Part shown: piece after piece, positions 1-10,693 of the stretch
Numbering within the stretch: the stretch's first letter is position 1
How the letters are laid out: every line of letters starts with the position of its first letter
Assembly: GCA_029783825.1 (NCBI GenBank)
Contig: JAREIK010000801.1
Location: 7,663,571 to 7,727,570, forward strand
Source of the DNA: Sapria himalayana
Lineage: Eukaryota > Streptophyta > Magnoliopsida > Malpighiales > Rafflesiaceae
Direction of reading: 5' to 3'
DNA length: 64,000 nucleotides
The notes under the pieces: model-generated
The model's input: the letters and a program-made list of their open reading frames with translations, nothing else
What the model was told of the DNA's origin: nothing
Database searches by the model: none
Program-made: the position numbers and the translations under genes

Positions 1-37
1 AAGAACAATGGATGTTGTAAACAAACTTGGGCGTTAC

Positions 38-1383
38 CTTTGACAAAGATTGATAGCACATTTGGTATTCTTCCTATGACACTTTTCTTGGATTCCTAAG
101 CCAAATCGCATTCACATCATTTAGAAGCTCCCACCCATATGTGGTTTCTTTGATTGTTTTTGTATTTGATTTCTTTTTCCCCTCTTCCTCTTCATGATCT
201 TCACCTAATCATACTCCACCTTAACCATCTCAGATTCCTTCTTAGAAATGCTTTCTACAATAGAAGAACAAAATCATGCTTGATCATTAAAAATGGTCGG
301 ATGAACATAAAAGCTTTTTTTATCAATCGCATGCCTGCATCATCATCTTCTTCATTTGACTCGTCATCTTCTCCAAAAACCTCTACACCAACATCTTTGC
401 TTGCCCATAAATTAATTGGAAAGTTAATGAATTCGGGATACTTTTTCACCTGTTCCTAAATCCAAAAAGTTGACAGTTAATACTCAAAATGGATAATTAG
501 AAACTAGCACACAGGATACGCACGAACCATCAACTAGCTCTCATCAACATGTTCCCCAACTTCATCTTTCATATGCAATCTAATTTCAATTCCCCTTCCA
601 AGTGGTTTGTTCCATGCATCCTTAGAGATTGAAAATTCTTCATTTGCCTTGGATTCTTTTACATTCATGAAATACCACCATGAAAAAGTGGAGCAATTTT
701 TAAAAGAATTTTGTAGCATGAATACATGGACTCAGATGTCTTACTACTTTTCTTCGTTATGTTTGCTAACAACTTCCACATAATCTGTAGCAAGATACAT
801 AGAGTAAAATCCAACTCCAAATTGGACAATCAGATTAAGATCTCCACCAGTTTGCATTTTCTCCACAAATGTTGCCAGTGACTATCCTTCATTAACATCC
901 ATAAAAAATTTACAAACTTTGAGAAATATTCAGTGAATACCCAAAGTTCTTGATTGGCAATCATCCCTATGTTCTTGATCAAATTCTTTTTCATCATGCC
1001 ATAGCCATGATCATGAATATAAATAATCTTCTCTTTATTCAATTTAATCTACACTCACACTCGGATTCACTGCACATCCATTAAAAATCAATTTCCATGA
1101 ACAAAATAAGCAAGCAAGGAAGCCAACATGGATCTCGAGCTTGGCATCGTTGCCTTCACCTATAACATTATTGTTAGTGTGAGAAAAATCTAATTTTGTT
1201 CAGCGTTTACATGAAATAGCACTTGAATCAGGGAAGCATTATGAAAAGGAACGCATAAACAAAATTCCAAAACAATGCTTACATCAGAGGCAATAGAAAT
1301 CAACTCTCACTGGAATTTTTCTTCATTGCCAGATAGAGGAGACAGAGTAGAACTAGAGCATGAAGAACCATCGCTCTCTTCAT
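38..1383 (-). pseudogene. HSP90-7: Decayed GRP94/endoplasmin (ER HSP90, HSP90.7) gene, partial
   Basis: Intact homologues are ER-lumenal ATP-dependent HSP90 chaperones. Read on the minus strand, the exon blocks are in family order. There is a start and hydrophobic leader at 1383-1325 (MKRAMVLHALVLLC), then GEGNDAKLEIH near 1160-1128, NKEK...DLIKNIG-like sequence at about 1045-950, and [12 protein letters not shown] followed by QFGVGFYS at about 890-745. Next come ESKANEEF...NKPLGRGIEIRLH at 680-535, KKYPEFINFPINLWASKD plus an acidic run at 455-255, and WELLNDVNAIWLRNP at about 175-38. The last block ends at a plausible donor (CAAAG|gtaacg, 37-32), so the gene continues past the left edge. Introns remain between blocks, so it is not a processed copy. 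Defects are in-frame stops (for example at NPRKVS*EEY), frameshifts in the acidic segment, and no recognisable exon for the N-terminal ATPase helix between the leader and GEGND. Assignment rests on recalled family motifs. Confidence 0.85.
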
Positions 1384-2214
1384 TGTTGGGGTTTTGCTTC
1401 CTTTCATTTTCTCACTTGAAAGTCAATATTTTATTTTAACTTGTTTAACTTGTTTTCTCACTGCATAAACAACGTCGAAATCATGTTTAACTTGTATTAA
1501 TTTTAAAATATTAATATTTATTTATTTATTATTATAAGAATACATATTTTATCTTAAATTAAATATTATTTTTTATTTTCTTTTTATTTTACTATAATTA
1601 TTTACTCAATCCTTTAATTCTTAGAAATTTTAGTAGAGGCAAAATAAAACGTGAATTAAAATCAACTTAGGGTCATTTGGCAGTGATTTTCAAAAGTGTT
1701 AATAGGGCTAAAATTTATTTTAAGTGTATTAAAGACAAAAAAATATCATTAGTAATATTTTAAAAAACTTTTTTAAACCCTAAAAAAACATGAAGTATTC
1801 TTTTAATAAGCACTTAGGAGAAATTTATTTTATAACTCATCAAAAGTTTTTGGATCTAATTAAAACATTAATTTATTTATTCATAAATATCAATTTATTT
1901 TATTTTAAATTTAATGAAAAATATGCTTTTTTTTATAATTCAAATATTCCAAATCTTTTAGTAATAATTTTTTAAAAAATTTATTATAATTATTAATTTT
2001 TTTTAAATTTTTATTAATATAAATATTTAATTGTTTATTTGTTAATTCAGATTTTTTGTTAATATTTTTTGTATAATCATACAAATAATGATTTTAGATT
2101 TTTAAAAATGTATATAATTAAAGAATTAATTATTTAATGTATTTATTAATACAAATATTTAAATATTTTTATTAATTATTTCAAATAATAATTTGTATAT
2201 TTTTTAAAAATTTT
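1384..2214. other. AT-rich non-coding spacer
   Basis: The stretch is long A/T runs with no coding frame or RNA signature that I can support. Around 1669-1700 a moderately less AT-rich string (GGGTCATTTGGCAGTG) resembles the ends of some plant DNA transposons. I found no matching inverted end. Confidence 0.5.
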
Positions 2215-2765
2215 ATTAGCTAGAGAAATTCCGTCGCTAAATTCAGGATTTTTTTTATTAGCTAGGGAAATTCCATCGCTAAATTCCAGATTTTATTGGC
2301 TAGGAAAATTCCATCGCTAAATCTGTCACTAAATTCTGGATTTTTTTAGCTAGGAAAATTCTGTCGCTAAATCTATCACTAAATTCTATATTTTATTGGC
2401 TAGGAAAATTCAGTCGCTAAATTCATCACTAAATTCCGGATGTAATTAGCTAGGAGAGTTCCGTTGCTAACTCCATTGCTAAATTCTAGATTTTAATAGT
2501 TAGAGAAATTCTGTCGCTAAATCTGTCGCTAAATTCCCTGCTTTTCTTGAGTGGAATTTACGTAAATATTCTGTCGCTAATCCGTTGCTAAATTTCCCTT
2601 TTTTTGCAGAATTTATGAAATTATTCCGTTGCTTATCCGTCACAAATTTTTATTTTAATGAAAAAACATAAATCCCTTGCTATTCCCTAGCTAATCCCTC
2701 TCAATTTAGCTAGGGATTGATCCCTAGCTAAAATTCCCTCGCTAAATCAATATTTTCTTGTAGTG
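2215..2765. mobile_element. CACTA-type element terminal fragment with subterminal repeats
   Basis: The right end is TTTTCTTGTAGTG at 2753-2765, the reverse complement of the CACTACAAGAAAA terminus typical of plant CACTA (En/Spm-like) elements. Internal to it are about ten degenerate repeats built on 'TAGCTAGG(G)AAATTCCGTCGCTAAATTC', many in opposed pairs. This fits the subterminal transposase-binding arrays of this superfamily. No matching CACTA start lies upstream in the window, so the element is truncated or its other end has decayed. There is no coding sequence. Confidence 0.65.
2706..2731. repeat. Perfect palindrome inside CACTA subterminal repeats
   Basis: The arms TTAGCTAGGGAT and ATCCCTAGCTAA (12 bp each) are separated by TG. 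It is the best-preserved inverted unit of the subterminal array, 34 bp from the element end. Confidence 0.85.
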
Positions 2766-2934
2766 GTTTGAATTGAGCTTGGTACATGGAAAAAAGAAGA
2801 AGATATTTAAAATTTTTTTTTCATCTTTTATATTCAAGTATTTTTACACTACTATAAGTAGGAAGTCAAGCCATTTACAAGAAAGTCACACATTTGGCAT
2901 TCATTTCTTGAGTTTGTGGTTGCAAATTTAGAAA

Positions 2935-3480
2935 GTGATCATTAATTTAGAATGTGTCTCAATCTGTTTTATAACACAAATTCATTACATTGGAAAATAT
3001 TCACAACTTGGGCCAAATATCACTATAAAACAAAGTTATAACACTAGGAATTACCGTGACTTTAGTGTTTGTCTCTCTCATTCATCATATGACCATGGTG
3101 GTAGGAATGACCACAACATTAGAAATGACAACTCAGGTGCATCATATGGCCACAACATTGGGAGTGGTCACACCTTTGGTATTGATCTTTATTAATCATC
3201 ATATAGCTATGGTGATAGAAATGATCATGAAATTAGAAATTACCTCTCATGTGTATCACTTTGTAGTGGCACTGAAAATGACTATGGTACAAAGGATGGT
3301 ACTTCTTGTATCACAAGTAGCCTTGATACTAAGAGTGGTTGTGAGACTAACCTAGACTTTTCTAATATATCATATGGCTACACTACTACAAAAAAAGTTG
3401 CAACACTAAAAAATATCCCAAACATAAAAGTCATGATTTTATCTTCTTTTGAGGATAAGAGTCATGATCTTGGAGAATAG
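2935..3480 (+). pseudogene. Unrecognised frame with 19-residue tandem repeats
   Basis: One frame runs from an ATG at 2935 to a stop at about 3478-3480 with a single interruption (TAA, 3193-3195). From 3085 it contains a 57-bp, or 19-codon, periodicity: Ser-Tyr codons recur with Tyr at 3088, 3145, 3202 and 3373, and diverged units lie at 3259 and 3316. Units are rich in Ser, Tyr, Gly, Asn and Asp (SYDHGGRNDHN, SYGHNIGSG, SYSYGDRNDHE), which suggests a low-complexity repeat protein. I do not recognise a family. It may instead be a minisatellite inside a transposon that happens to be a multiple of three. Nearby 'gtcatgat' motifs resemble the repeat family at 42-52 kb. Confidence 0.35.
3085..3420. 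repeat. 57-bp tandem repeat, about six diverged units
   Basis: Units begin near 3085, 3142, 3199, 3256, 3313 and 3370, each offset exactly 57 bp. The first three and the last keep the core CATATG/CATATA. Units are diverged but spacing is constant, so the array has not gained indels. Confidence 0.7.
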
Positions 3481-4747
3481 TCATACTCTAGTAAATACTT
3501 TCTATAATATTTTCTATCCAAATCATGATGTTGAATAATTGCACAAGTATTGTCTTAATTTGTTTTGGCTTATAGCTTCTTGTAGCTCAAAAATCATGGC
3601 TCTATAAAAAGTTACAACTTTAACTTGAAACTACAAAACCATTTTAAAATATAAATTAATTATATTACTAAGAAGTGGCCATGACTTTTAGTACTAGTGA
3701 GATACTTAGTTACCATGACATGAAACGAATATCATTTTCATTTAATTATTATGAGATAAGTATCGATATAACTTTTTGATAATATCACAACCACAATGAA
3801 TATATTATAAATTTGAATATCATATAATTATTATGTTAATGAGGTAGTAGATTTGTGACACGAAGATTACCATGACTAATTAGGTATAGTTTTGACCAAA
3901 AATGGATGTCGAAGTTGGTAGGTACTCTATAATCTTTCAATTAGCCAAAAGACTACAAACATCTATCGATTTCATGCGTATTCATCAAGAACTACCAAAA
4001 CTCAAAAGTCATAAAATTGATCCATTTATGTTTCATTCTCATGCTTATACATCATCTAAAAATACTAAAATTATCAAAAATATTCAATAATTTGAACACT
4101 AAATAAAATTACACAAAAAAACTATTGCTCGCACCTGAGAAATAACTTTTTCATTAATAAAAAAAATCTAAGGTCATCTCAAATCAATTCAACATAATGG
4201 TTATAACATCACAATATGGAAATAAATAAAAAATACAAATCAATGCACTAAGAGAGGTCGGAAATATGATTTCCCTTTAGGTTCATACTCCTTAAAGGTA
4301 TAATCTAATTTTAAGTATTCGAGTGGTAGCATAGTAACAGATGGCTTTCTCGAATCTTCCTTTCATATAGCTAATAAATCAAATATCTTTGCTAGATTGT
4401 CTCAAAGTACCTCTTGTCATCTCCTAATATAATTTAGTACACCTTAAAAGGATTCCATAACAAAATACAAGTCCTTTTTGATTTATATTATATTTTCTTA
4501 CTTCTACCTAGAGGCTCCTAATATTATGTGGCATTTTCATTTGTATCACCTTATTTTACCATAGTTTTTTTGCAATCTACTCTGATAGTCATGTATAGTT
4601 TCCCAAATGATTCAATGCTACCTATGAAATGAATATCTATATATTTCATCTCTTTTTCCAAGAGTTTGTAGATTTTGTCTTCAAACTTATCTTGCTATGC
4701 ATTAAAAAATATCTTTTTTGTTGGAGATGCTTTTCTCATATCGCATC
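3481..4747. other. AT-rich spacer with dispersed repeat remnants
   Basis: No supported gene. Motifs of the type AGTCATGA and CATGACTTTTAG occur at about 3420-3470 and 3680, as in the 46.9-52.3 kb repeats. The short frame at 3902-4090 has no recognised similarity. Confidence 0.4.
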
Positions 4748-6172
4748 TTATTTTTTGATTTCCTTTGCTATTGATGTGAGTATGGATTCGATCTCATTTT
4801 TCATTTCTTCCTTGTTTCTTTCAACATTATGCTGCATATTTTTCAAAATATATAAAGCATCAACAAGCATACCCTTGTGTACAACTAAGAAATGCTTAAT
4901 ATAGACAAACTCATCTTCTTGTTTTATTCCCATTCTTTTCATCTCTTGTATGCAACTCTAGTCAATGATATGCTTTTTTCCCAATTTTCTACTAGTCCTT
5001 CCCCTGTAAGTATTATCTTCTTTCTTTTTTTATCCCCTTTCAATCCACCTTTTAATACCAAAAAATGTTAGGGTGGATACCACCAGACATATCGTATTGA
5101 CTTATTTATCCATGGAGACTTCCTTGGATATGCATAATAAAATAATAAGAGAATAGTGAATTAGTTGGCCAAAAAATTCACCCTTGAGGAACCTAAAAAT
5201 CAATTTTTTTGGAATCTTTTCCCCATCAAAATGATAACCAATAAGGATAGTATACAGTAAGATTGTTCTCTTTGTAATGATCATCAAGATATGAAGAGTT
5301 AGTAATAAAAAAGAGCATATGAGGTATAATTGAATGTTATTCACCTCCATGAGTTTTATACTCATCAAATTATCATACATTCTCTTTGAAGTCACCCACC
5401 ATGTGTATTTTATCAACAAACTAGTGATTTCTAGAAAATCAAATTGCCTATAGAGCAATTTAAAATTCATGTTATCTTTAGTTCCTTAGAATCTAAGAAA
5501 CTTGATTAATATTCTCCTACAAAAGCACACCCAAACACATCTCACATAGCATGTTTTTCCTCACATATCCTCCTAATTAGCATAGAATTCTTTCATAATA
5601 GAAGTTGTCTCATTCATTATACATGCAAAACAACTATAAATTTCTCTTCATATTATTAATATCCCCAAAAGGAAGGATGAATTTGATAAATCTTCTTTCT
5701 CCGATAAATCTTTTCTTGATGAGAATAGAATACATCCATTATTGCCCAATTTCTATAATAGAAATTTCCATGGGTATCATGGCTAGGGTAGAATTTCTAT
5801 GGCATTGGGTTTCTATCTCTTTACTTTCTCCTTATGGCTCATTTCTCCCACATTTTTCTTTGATAATCTTCTCCCTTCTATTATCAAATTAACAAACTTA
5901 GCTGATTTAGGATTGGATTCTTGTGACATCATAAATGAATTATGATTTTTGTTGAGAAATTTATAGGGCTAGGTATTTATGGTTATGATTTCATTAATGA
6001 ATAGAGTTATTCCAATCATGGTTTTTTTTTCTCCACATAGCTTCAATTTGGAACTTATTTTAAAAAGAATAGAATTTTTCCCATTGACTATTTTAAAATA
6101 TTGAAACCTTATGTGCATCCAATCATAACAATCTTTTGGTAAATCACCATTTTTGATAGTCAAATATATCAT
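4748..6172 (-). pseudogene. Remnant of a 'putative plant transposon protein' type ORF
   Basis: Minus-strand frames at 6172-5969, about 5650-5500, 5470-5102 and 4942-4748 look like successive parts of one decayed protein. Near 5630-5500 a stop-interrupted segment reads like KEFYAN followed by KTCYVR-VWV. The 5470-5102 frame ends in LIHYSLIILLC, which resembles the (L)I-SLI-LC signature near the end of the plant transposon-associated domain I know as Transposase_32 (PF20167). The last block is Lys/Glu-rich and probably coiled (NVERNKEEMKNEIESI). This order of domain then charged helix fits proteins carried by plant retroelements and DNA transposons. Identification is by remembered pattern only; stops and frameshifts make it non-functional. 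Confidence 0.4.
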
Positions 6173-6944
6173 TCAAGTCATTCCACATAGTTAAATGATC
6201 TTTTATTGTACTATACTTATTTTTCATATTCTCGTGGAGACGATGTCTAAGAAGAATTAGTACTTTTGCATAGCCTTGTTGTGACTCTTCATTTCCTTCT
6301 TTTATTATTTATTTAAGATTCATAAAAGTCAAATTTATTTTAGCATTAAGAATCTATGATAGATAATTTATATCAAAAAATATCTCAAGTACCACAAACT
6401 CAAGTTTTGTGAGACTTGACATTTTAGTAAACTTTTAATGTACAATGAAAAAATAATAATATAATTTTACCTTTGTTGGAGAAGAACTATGCTAATAACA
6501 TGTAGTAAAATACTTACAAAATTATAACTAAAATTATATTGAGAGAAAATAAGATAGAATTACAGTTCTATCTATTTGTCATCTATAAAAAGGATAAAGA
6601 TCTCATTATGCAGGCAACATAGTTTTGTTATTTAGAATTAAAGTTTTATTCATTCTCATGCATGAACTTGTTCATTCACATGAATGAAGTTGTTTATTCA
6701 CATGTCCCATAATTATTCATTCATATGTTTCACAAAAGTTTTGTTATTTAAAATCAAAAATAATTTTGTTTTGATATGCTAAAATGTACCAAATTCATTT
6801 TATTTATTTCCTTATCACATCAAATTTAAAAACAAACACCATCTCATCTTTTTCTAAAAAAATCATGTCTGATCAAGTAGTGAACTAACTCACTTTTTAA
6901 AAAAATTAAGAATTAATAATTGTTCATTGGATCGCGTCCAGATC
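6173..6944. other. AT-rich spacer, no gene seen
   Basis: No conserved frame. A short array at about 6650-6735 repeats 'ttcattcacatg' variants three to four times. Confidence 0.5.
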
Positions 6945-7002
6945 CCACCATTCTCTATACTATATATACACAATCTATGTGTGTGTGTACATACATATAT
7001 AC

Positions 7003-7040
<38 letters not shown>

Positions 7041-7183
7041 ATTTAATTTAATTATTTTAAAAAAGGAATACTTATTCCAACTAACAAAATACATATATAC
7101 ATACAGACACACACAGACACACGCACATTATCTATACTATATCTACACAATCTATGTGTGTGTGTGTATACATACATAAATAC

Positions 7184-7237
<54 letters not shown>

Positions 7238-7300
7238 TTAATTTAATTAATTTAAAAAAGGAATACATATTCCAACTAACAAAATATATATAGTCCTTTG
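6945..7300. repeat. Tandem duplication of a microsatellite-bearing ~165-bp unit
   Basis: Two adjacent copies share the same layout: CTATACTATAT(A/C)TACACAATC, then TGTG, then TACA repeats, an (AT)n tract, TTAATTTAATTTAATT, AAAAAAGGAATAC and TATTCCAACTAACAAAATA. Copy 1 starts at about 6954 and copy 2 at about 7129. The (AT)n tract is longer in copy 2 (about 7197-7232) than in copy 1 (about 7016-7038). Confidence 0.8.
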
Positions 7301-7543
7301 CAAAAAAAAAAAACATTATCCTAGTTAAATTCCTAAGCATTGTAAAAATAATAAACAAAAAACTCATATGCATTATAAATACAAATATATTGATTAATTT
7401 CTATGGGATCGATAAGACTTCTACGAACCCTTCATATATATGTATCTAGAAAAATTCATCTATTAGAAAATAATAACTCCTAATTGAGATGTTTAGCCAC
7501 ATTCCATCTTGCATATTAAAGCTTCTAGATTGCCCTAAGCAAC

Positions 7544-9040
7544 TATTAATAATAGTACTATAGGTCTAATATATGGACATGATATTTTGACTATTTGTGA
7601 GAATTAATTATTATAATGATTTGCATTGTTATTATATATAATATCATTAAAATAATATTTTGATAATTCTAAATATTTCTAACCAGTTATTGTTATGGGA
7701 ATAACAATGAATTAAGATTAGTATAAAATTTGATTGATATTCATGGAATGAATATGTGTATGAGATATAAATTAAATTTATATCTATTTGTTGAGAACTA
7801 ATATTGGACAAACCCATCTTGAGATTAATACCTGGATCAAAGTCATAAGTTAATCTCTAATAGTTATGTTATTAAATCCTTTGACCTGAGATCACTATAG
7901 TTCTTAACATAAGGAATATTGTGTTTTAATATAATCAAATATTATCTTTAATCAGATGACTATAAAGGTTATACTTGAACATAATAAGAATTATGTTATG
8001 AGATATGAGTGATTAAGATGAAATTTGTTCCTCTTATTATAAGAGAGATATCTTTGGGTTTCCTCGATAATTGAGATTGAGAAATGCATGGCCATACTGA
8101 AATGAATTGATAGAGATCAATAACATTTATTTAGTCAATCTAATTCATTTTCAAGTAATCAAAGATAGAACGATAAGTTTGACTTTGTCCATGTCTTATA
8201 TTCTATCAAGATATCATGAGACAAAATAAAATATCATTGGCTATATTAAGATTGTCTCAAATCATGAGTTTTTTATTTAACTTGAGGTAGTCATAATGTC
8301 TTCCAAGAAGCTACTTATGACTTGTAGGATTAAAATGTGATTTAGGACTACTGCCAATGTTAATTGCACCAATGGGGTCGCACATTAAGAATGAATAATA
8401 ATGGTTATGATTTTTCACTCTCTGTAGTAATTTAAAATGATGAGGATATTTTAAATCACAAATAACAATTAGTTATTATTTAAATTCGAATTTAATTTTG
8501 AGAAATTTTAAATTTATGATTTAAATAAATAAATAATTTGTTACATTGAACATGAGTTTTAATTAATAAATTCATTTAAAAGGGGGTTTTAAGGATTTGA
8601 ATTAAAGTTATAATTATTTAAAATAATTTTAAATATATAATTAAATTCATTTATGACTAAAACCCTAGCAGACTTGTATATATATATGAGACATATTCGA
8701 TGCAAGTGGTCATCTTTTATAAAACAGAGAGAAATCCTTTTATCTTGAGAAGACAAATCTGAACTAACATTCAACAAGATCATTCATTATTTATTCATGT
8801 GTAGATACTTGTAGAGGGTGGTCATTTTTTAAGAAAGGCATCACCTTTGAAGATCCAAATAAATCAAGACGCACACTTTGAAGGCTTGATGAATCGATTT
8901 ACAAGAGGTAAGTTTTGTTTATCCTTCCTTCATGTTTTTATGAAACACATGTGATCCTTGGTGGGTTAAAGGATAAAAATTATAAATTTTACTGCATTTA
9001 TATTCCAATTTGATTGAATATTCTGCCCAAAACCCCAATA
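7544..9040 (+). repeat. 5' LTR of the copia element
   Basis: It aligns end to end with 14697-16127. Shared landmarks are TATGGACAT-ATATT at the start, CTCTGTAGTAATTTAAAATG, the TATA run, and TGTTTTTATGAAACACATGTG before the end. It begins TATTAATAATAG and ends CCCCAATA, so the canonical TG/CA ends are mutated. It keeps about 70 bp near 8825-8900 that the 3' LTR has lost. Confidence 0.95.
8677..8687 (+). promoter_or_regulatory. Putative LTR TATA box
   Basis: A TATATATATA run follows GCAGACTTG. It sits in the same place in the 3' LTR (about 15830-15840), roughly 360 bp before the LTR end. That fits an RNA polymerase II core promoter at the U3/R border. Function is inferred from position. Confidence 0.5.
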
Positions 9041-9041
9041 G

Positions 9042-9053
9042 TGGCATCAAAGA
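9042..9053 (+). promoter_or_regulatory. Primer-binding site (initiator tRNA-Met type)
   Basis: TGGCATCAAAGA begins one base after the 5' LTR. It resembles the TGGTATCAGAGC site, complementary to the 3' end of initiator tRNA-Met, used by most plant copia elements, with three mismatches in 12 bases. Confidence 0.75.
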
Positions 9054-9457
9054 AACTTGTGTTTTCATAAAAACCAATAATGCCATATTGGATCATATGT
9101 ATGTGATGTATATGATTCTTACATGATTTACTTTTTTGAATATATGTGATATTATTGTTTATTCAAATGACATAGTTAATAGGCTTTGTTTAGGTATTAA
9201 TAGATTGAATCCGAAACCTAAAAGTATTCATTAGTATGATTGAGAATCCAAATGAGATATTGCCATTAAAGTGTTTAATAGCATGATATATGATTTTGGT
9301 TTTGTCTTAATCAGATTAATACATGGATTAAATTCATATAGCAATTTTGATTCATCAGTGATTATTTATGGTAGTGCCAAAATAAGCCTTATGTGTAATG
9401 AGATTACATAATATGTTATTTTAATGTGATTTTGATGGCTTTTGGCTTATTCAAAAT

Positions 9458-9613
9458 TCATTGATAAGATCAATGAGAATTTATTGATAAGATCAATAAA
9501 AATTTATTCATAATATTAATAAAAATTTATTGATAAGATTAATGAAAATTTATTGATGAGATTAATAAAAATTTATTGATGAGATCAATAAAATTTATTG
9601 ATGAGATCAATGG
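9458..9613 (+). repeat. Tandem repeats in copia leader
   Basis: About six units of roughly 24 bp with the core 'aaaatttattgatgagatcaat' and variants run without interruption just upstream of the GC-rich leader segment. The units alternate GATGAG/GATAAG and ATCAAT/ATTAAT. Confidence 0.85.
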
Positions 9614-9630
9614 AATTAAAATTTTTTTTT

Positions 9631-9700
9631 CCTGGGGTGCTACCCCAGACTTCACGAGGGAGGCCCCCCTTGACCTCATCCGCTAACTGACTAGCGAAAC
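9631..9700 (+). promoter_or_regulatory. GC-rich structured segment in copia leader
   Basis: This short GC-rich island sits in AT-rich leader DNA. It has a perfect hairpin, CTGGGGT (9632-9638), loop GCT, ACCCCAG (9642-9648), then GAGGGAGGCCCCCC, then a second stem CGCTA (9681-9685) and TAGCG (9692-9696). It could be an RNA element for packaging, dimerisation or translation of the genomic transcript. That role is inference; only the base pairing is seen. Confidence 0.5.
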
Positions 9701-10693
9701 CAATTAATCACCATAACAGCTTTGTGTAACACCTTATAAATTTAATTGTTTTTAAATACATAGCTATTATAATTTATTTCTTTTTATACAAATTATTTAT
9801 GCTATATGATAACATTATATATTTTGCATGTTATGTTACTTCACATGGTGCACAGTATGGCCTTTTTAACCAATGTGTTTGGTAGATTATTTTTATTTTT
9901 TAAGGGTTATAATTATTAAATATGGCTTGCATGCTCTTTTTGTTTTATTGTAATTTTTTAATTATTGTAATAAAACAAGAGAGACAATGCAAGCAATTTG
10001 AAGTCATGCAAACCAACCATGATGATGGAGGAGGTAGGCGTCTATGTGCAAGTTGGTGATCAAATCAACTTAATGGCGCTACTTATTACTACTTAGGAAT
10101 GACTATTGATCTTCATATTGTCTTATGGAGATCAATCTAGATTTAATCCATACAGTGACACGTTTATTATATGCATGTATGAGATGCTTAGTATGATGTT
10201 ACATGAGTATGTGATACTAGATATATGATGAGATCATTTAATTGAAAATTAAAATCAATTAAAATCTCTCACATAAAATTTAAAGTTAGCATACCATCCA
10301 TATTTAAATACTTGTCAAACCTTTTATCACCTTAACGTGGGTTCTACCAAAGTAGAAGTACATTAGGTGACATCAGTGAGACAAGATGAGTAATGGTGCT
10401 ACATATGTGTTTAAAAATTATTTTAACTTTATTAGGTTATCAAAATGGTTTTGGGCCTAATGGCATTATATGTGATTTAAATCCCATAAATATCTAAGAA
10501 TTGCATGAGTTGTAATTGGTAAGAGTTACCTACCTAAATAACATAATTTTAAGTGTCATGCCAAAGCTAACTTAAAGTTGAGTAAAATATGGATCTTTGA
10601 TCACTATATTAATATGATTATTATTGAGGGTTATTAATTTAGTGAGAATTTTTCATAATCAAAATACTTATCAAACTTTACATTCATTGTAGA

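Noticed and set aside
255..459. Plus-strand frame at 154-459 opposite the HSP90 block
   Set aside because: The minus strand matches the GRP94 family; the plus frame is its antisense shadow.
1665..1710. Possible DNA-transposon end (GGGTCATTTGGCAGTGATTTTC)
   Set aside because: No inverted partner or target duplication was found within several hundred bases.
9458..9613. CRISPR-like regular repeats
   Set aside because: Units are directly tandem without unique spacers and lie in a plant retrotransposon leader.
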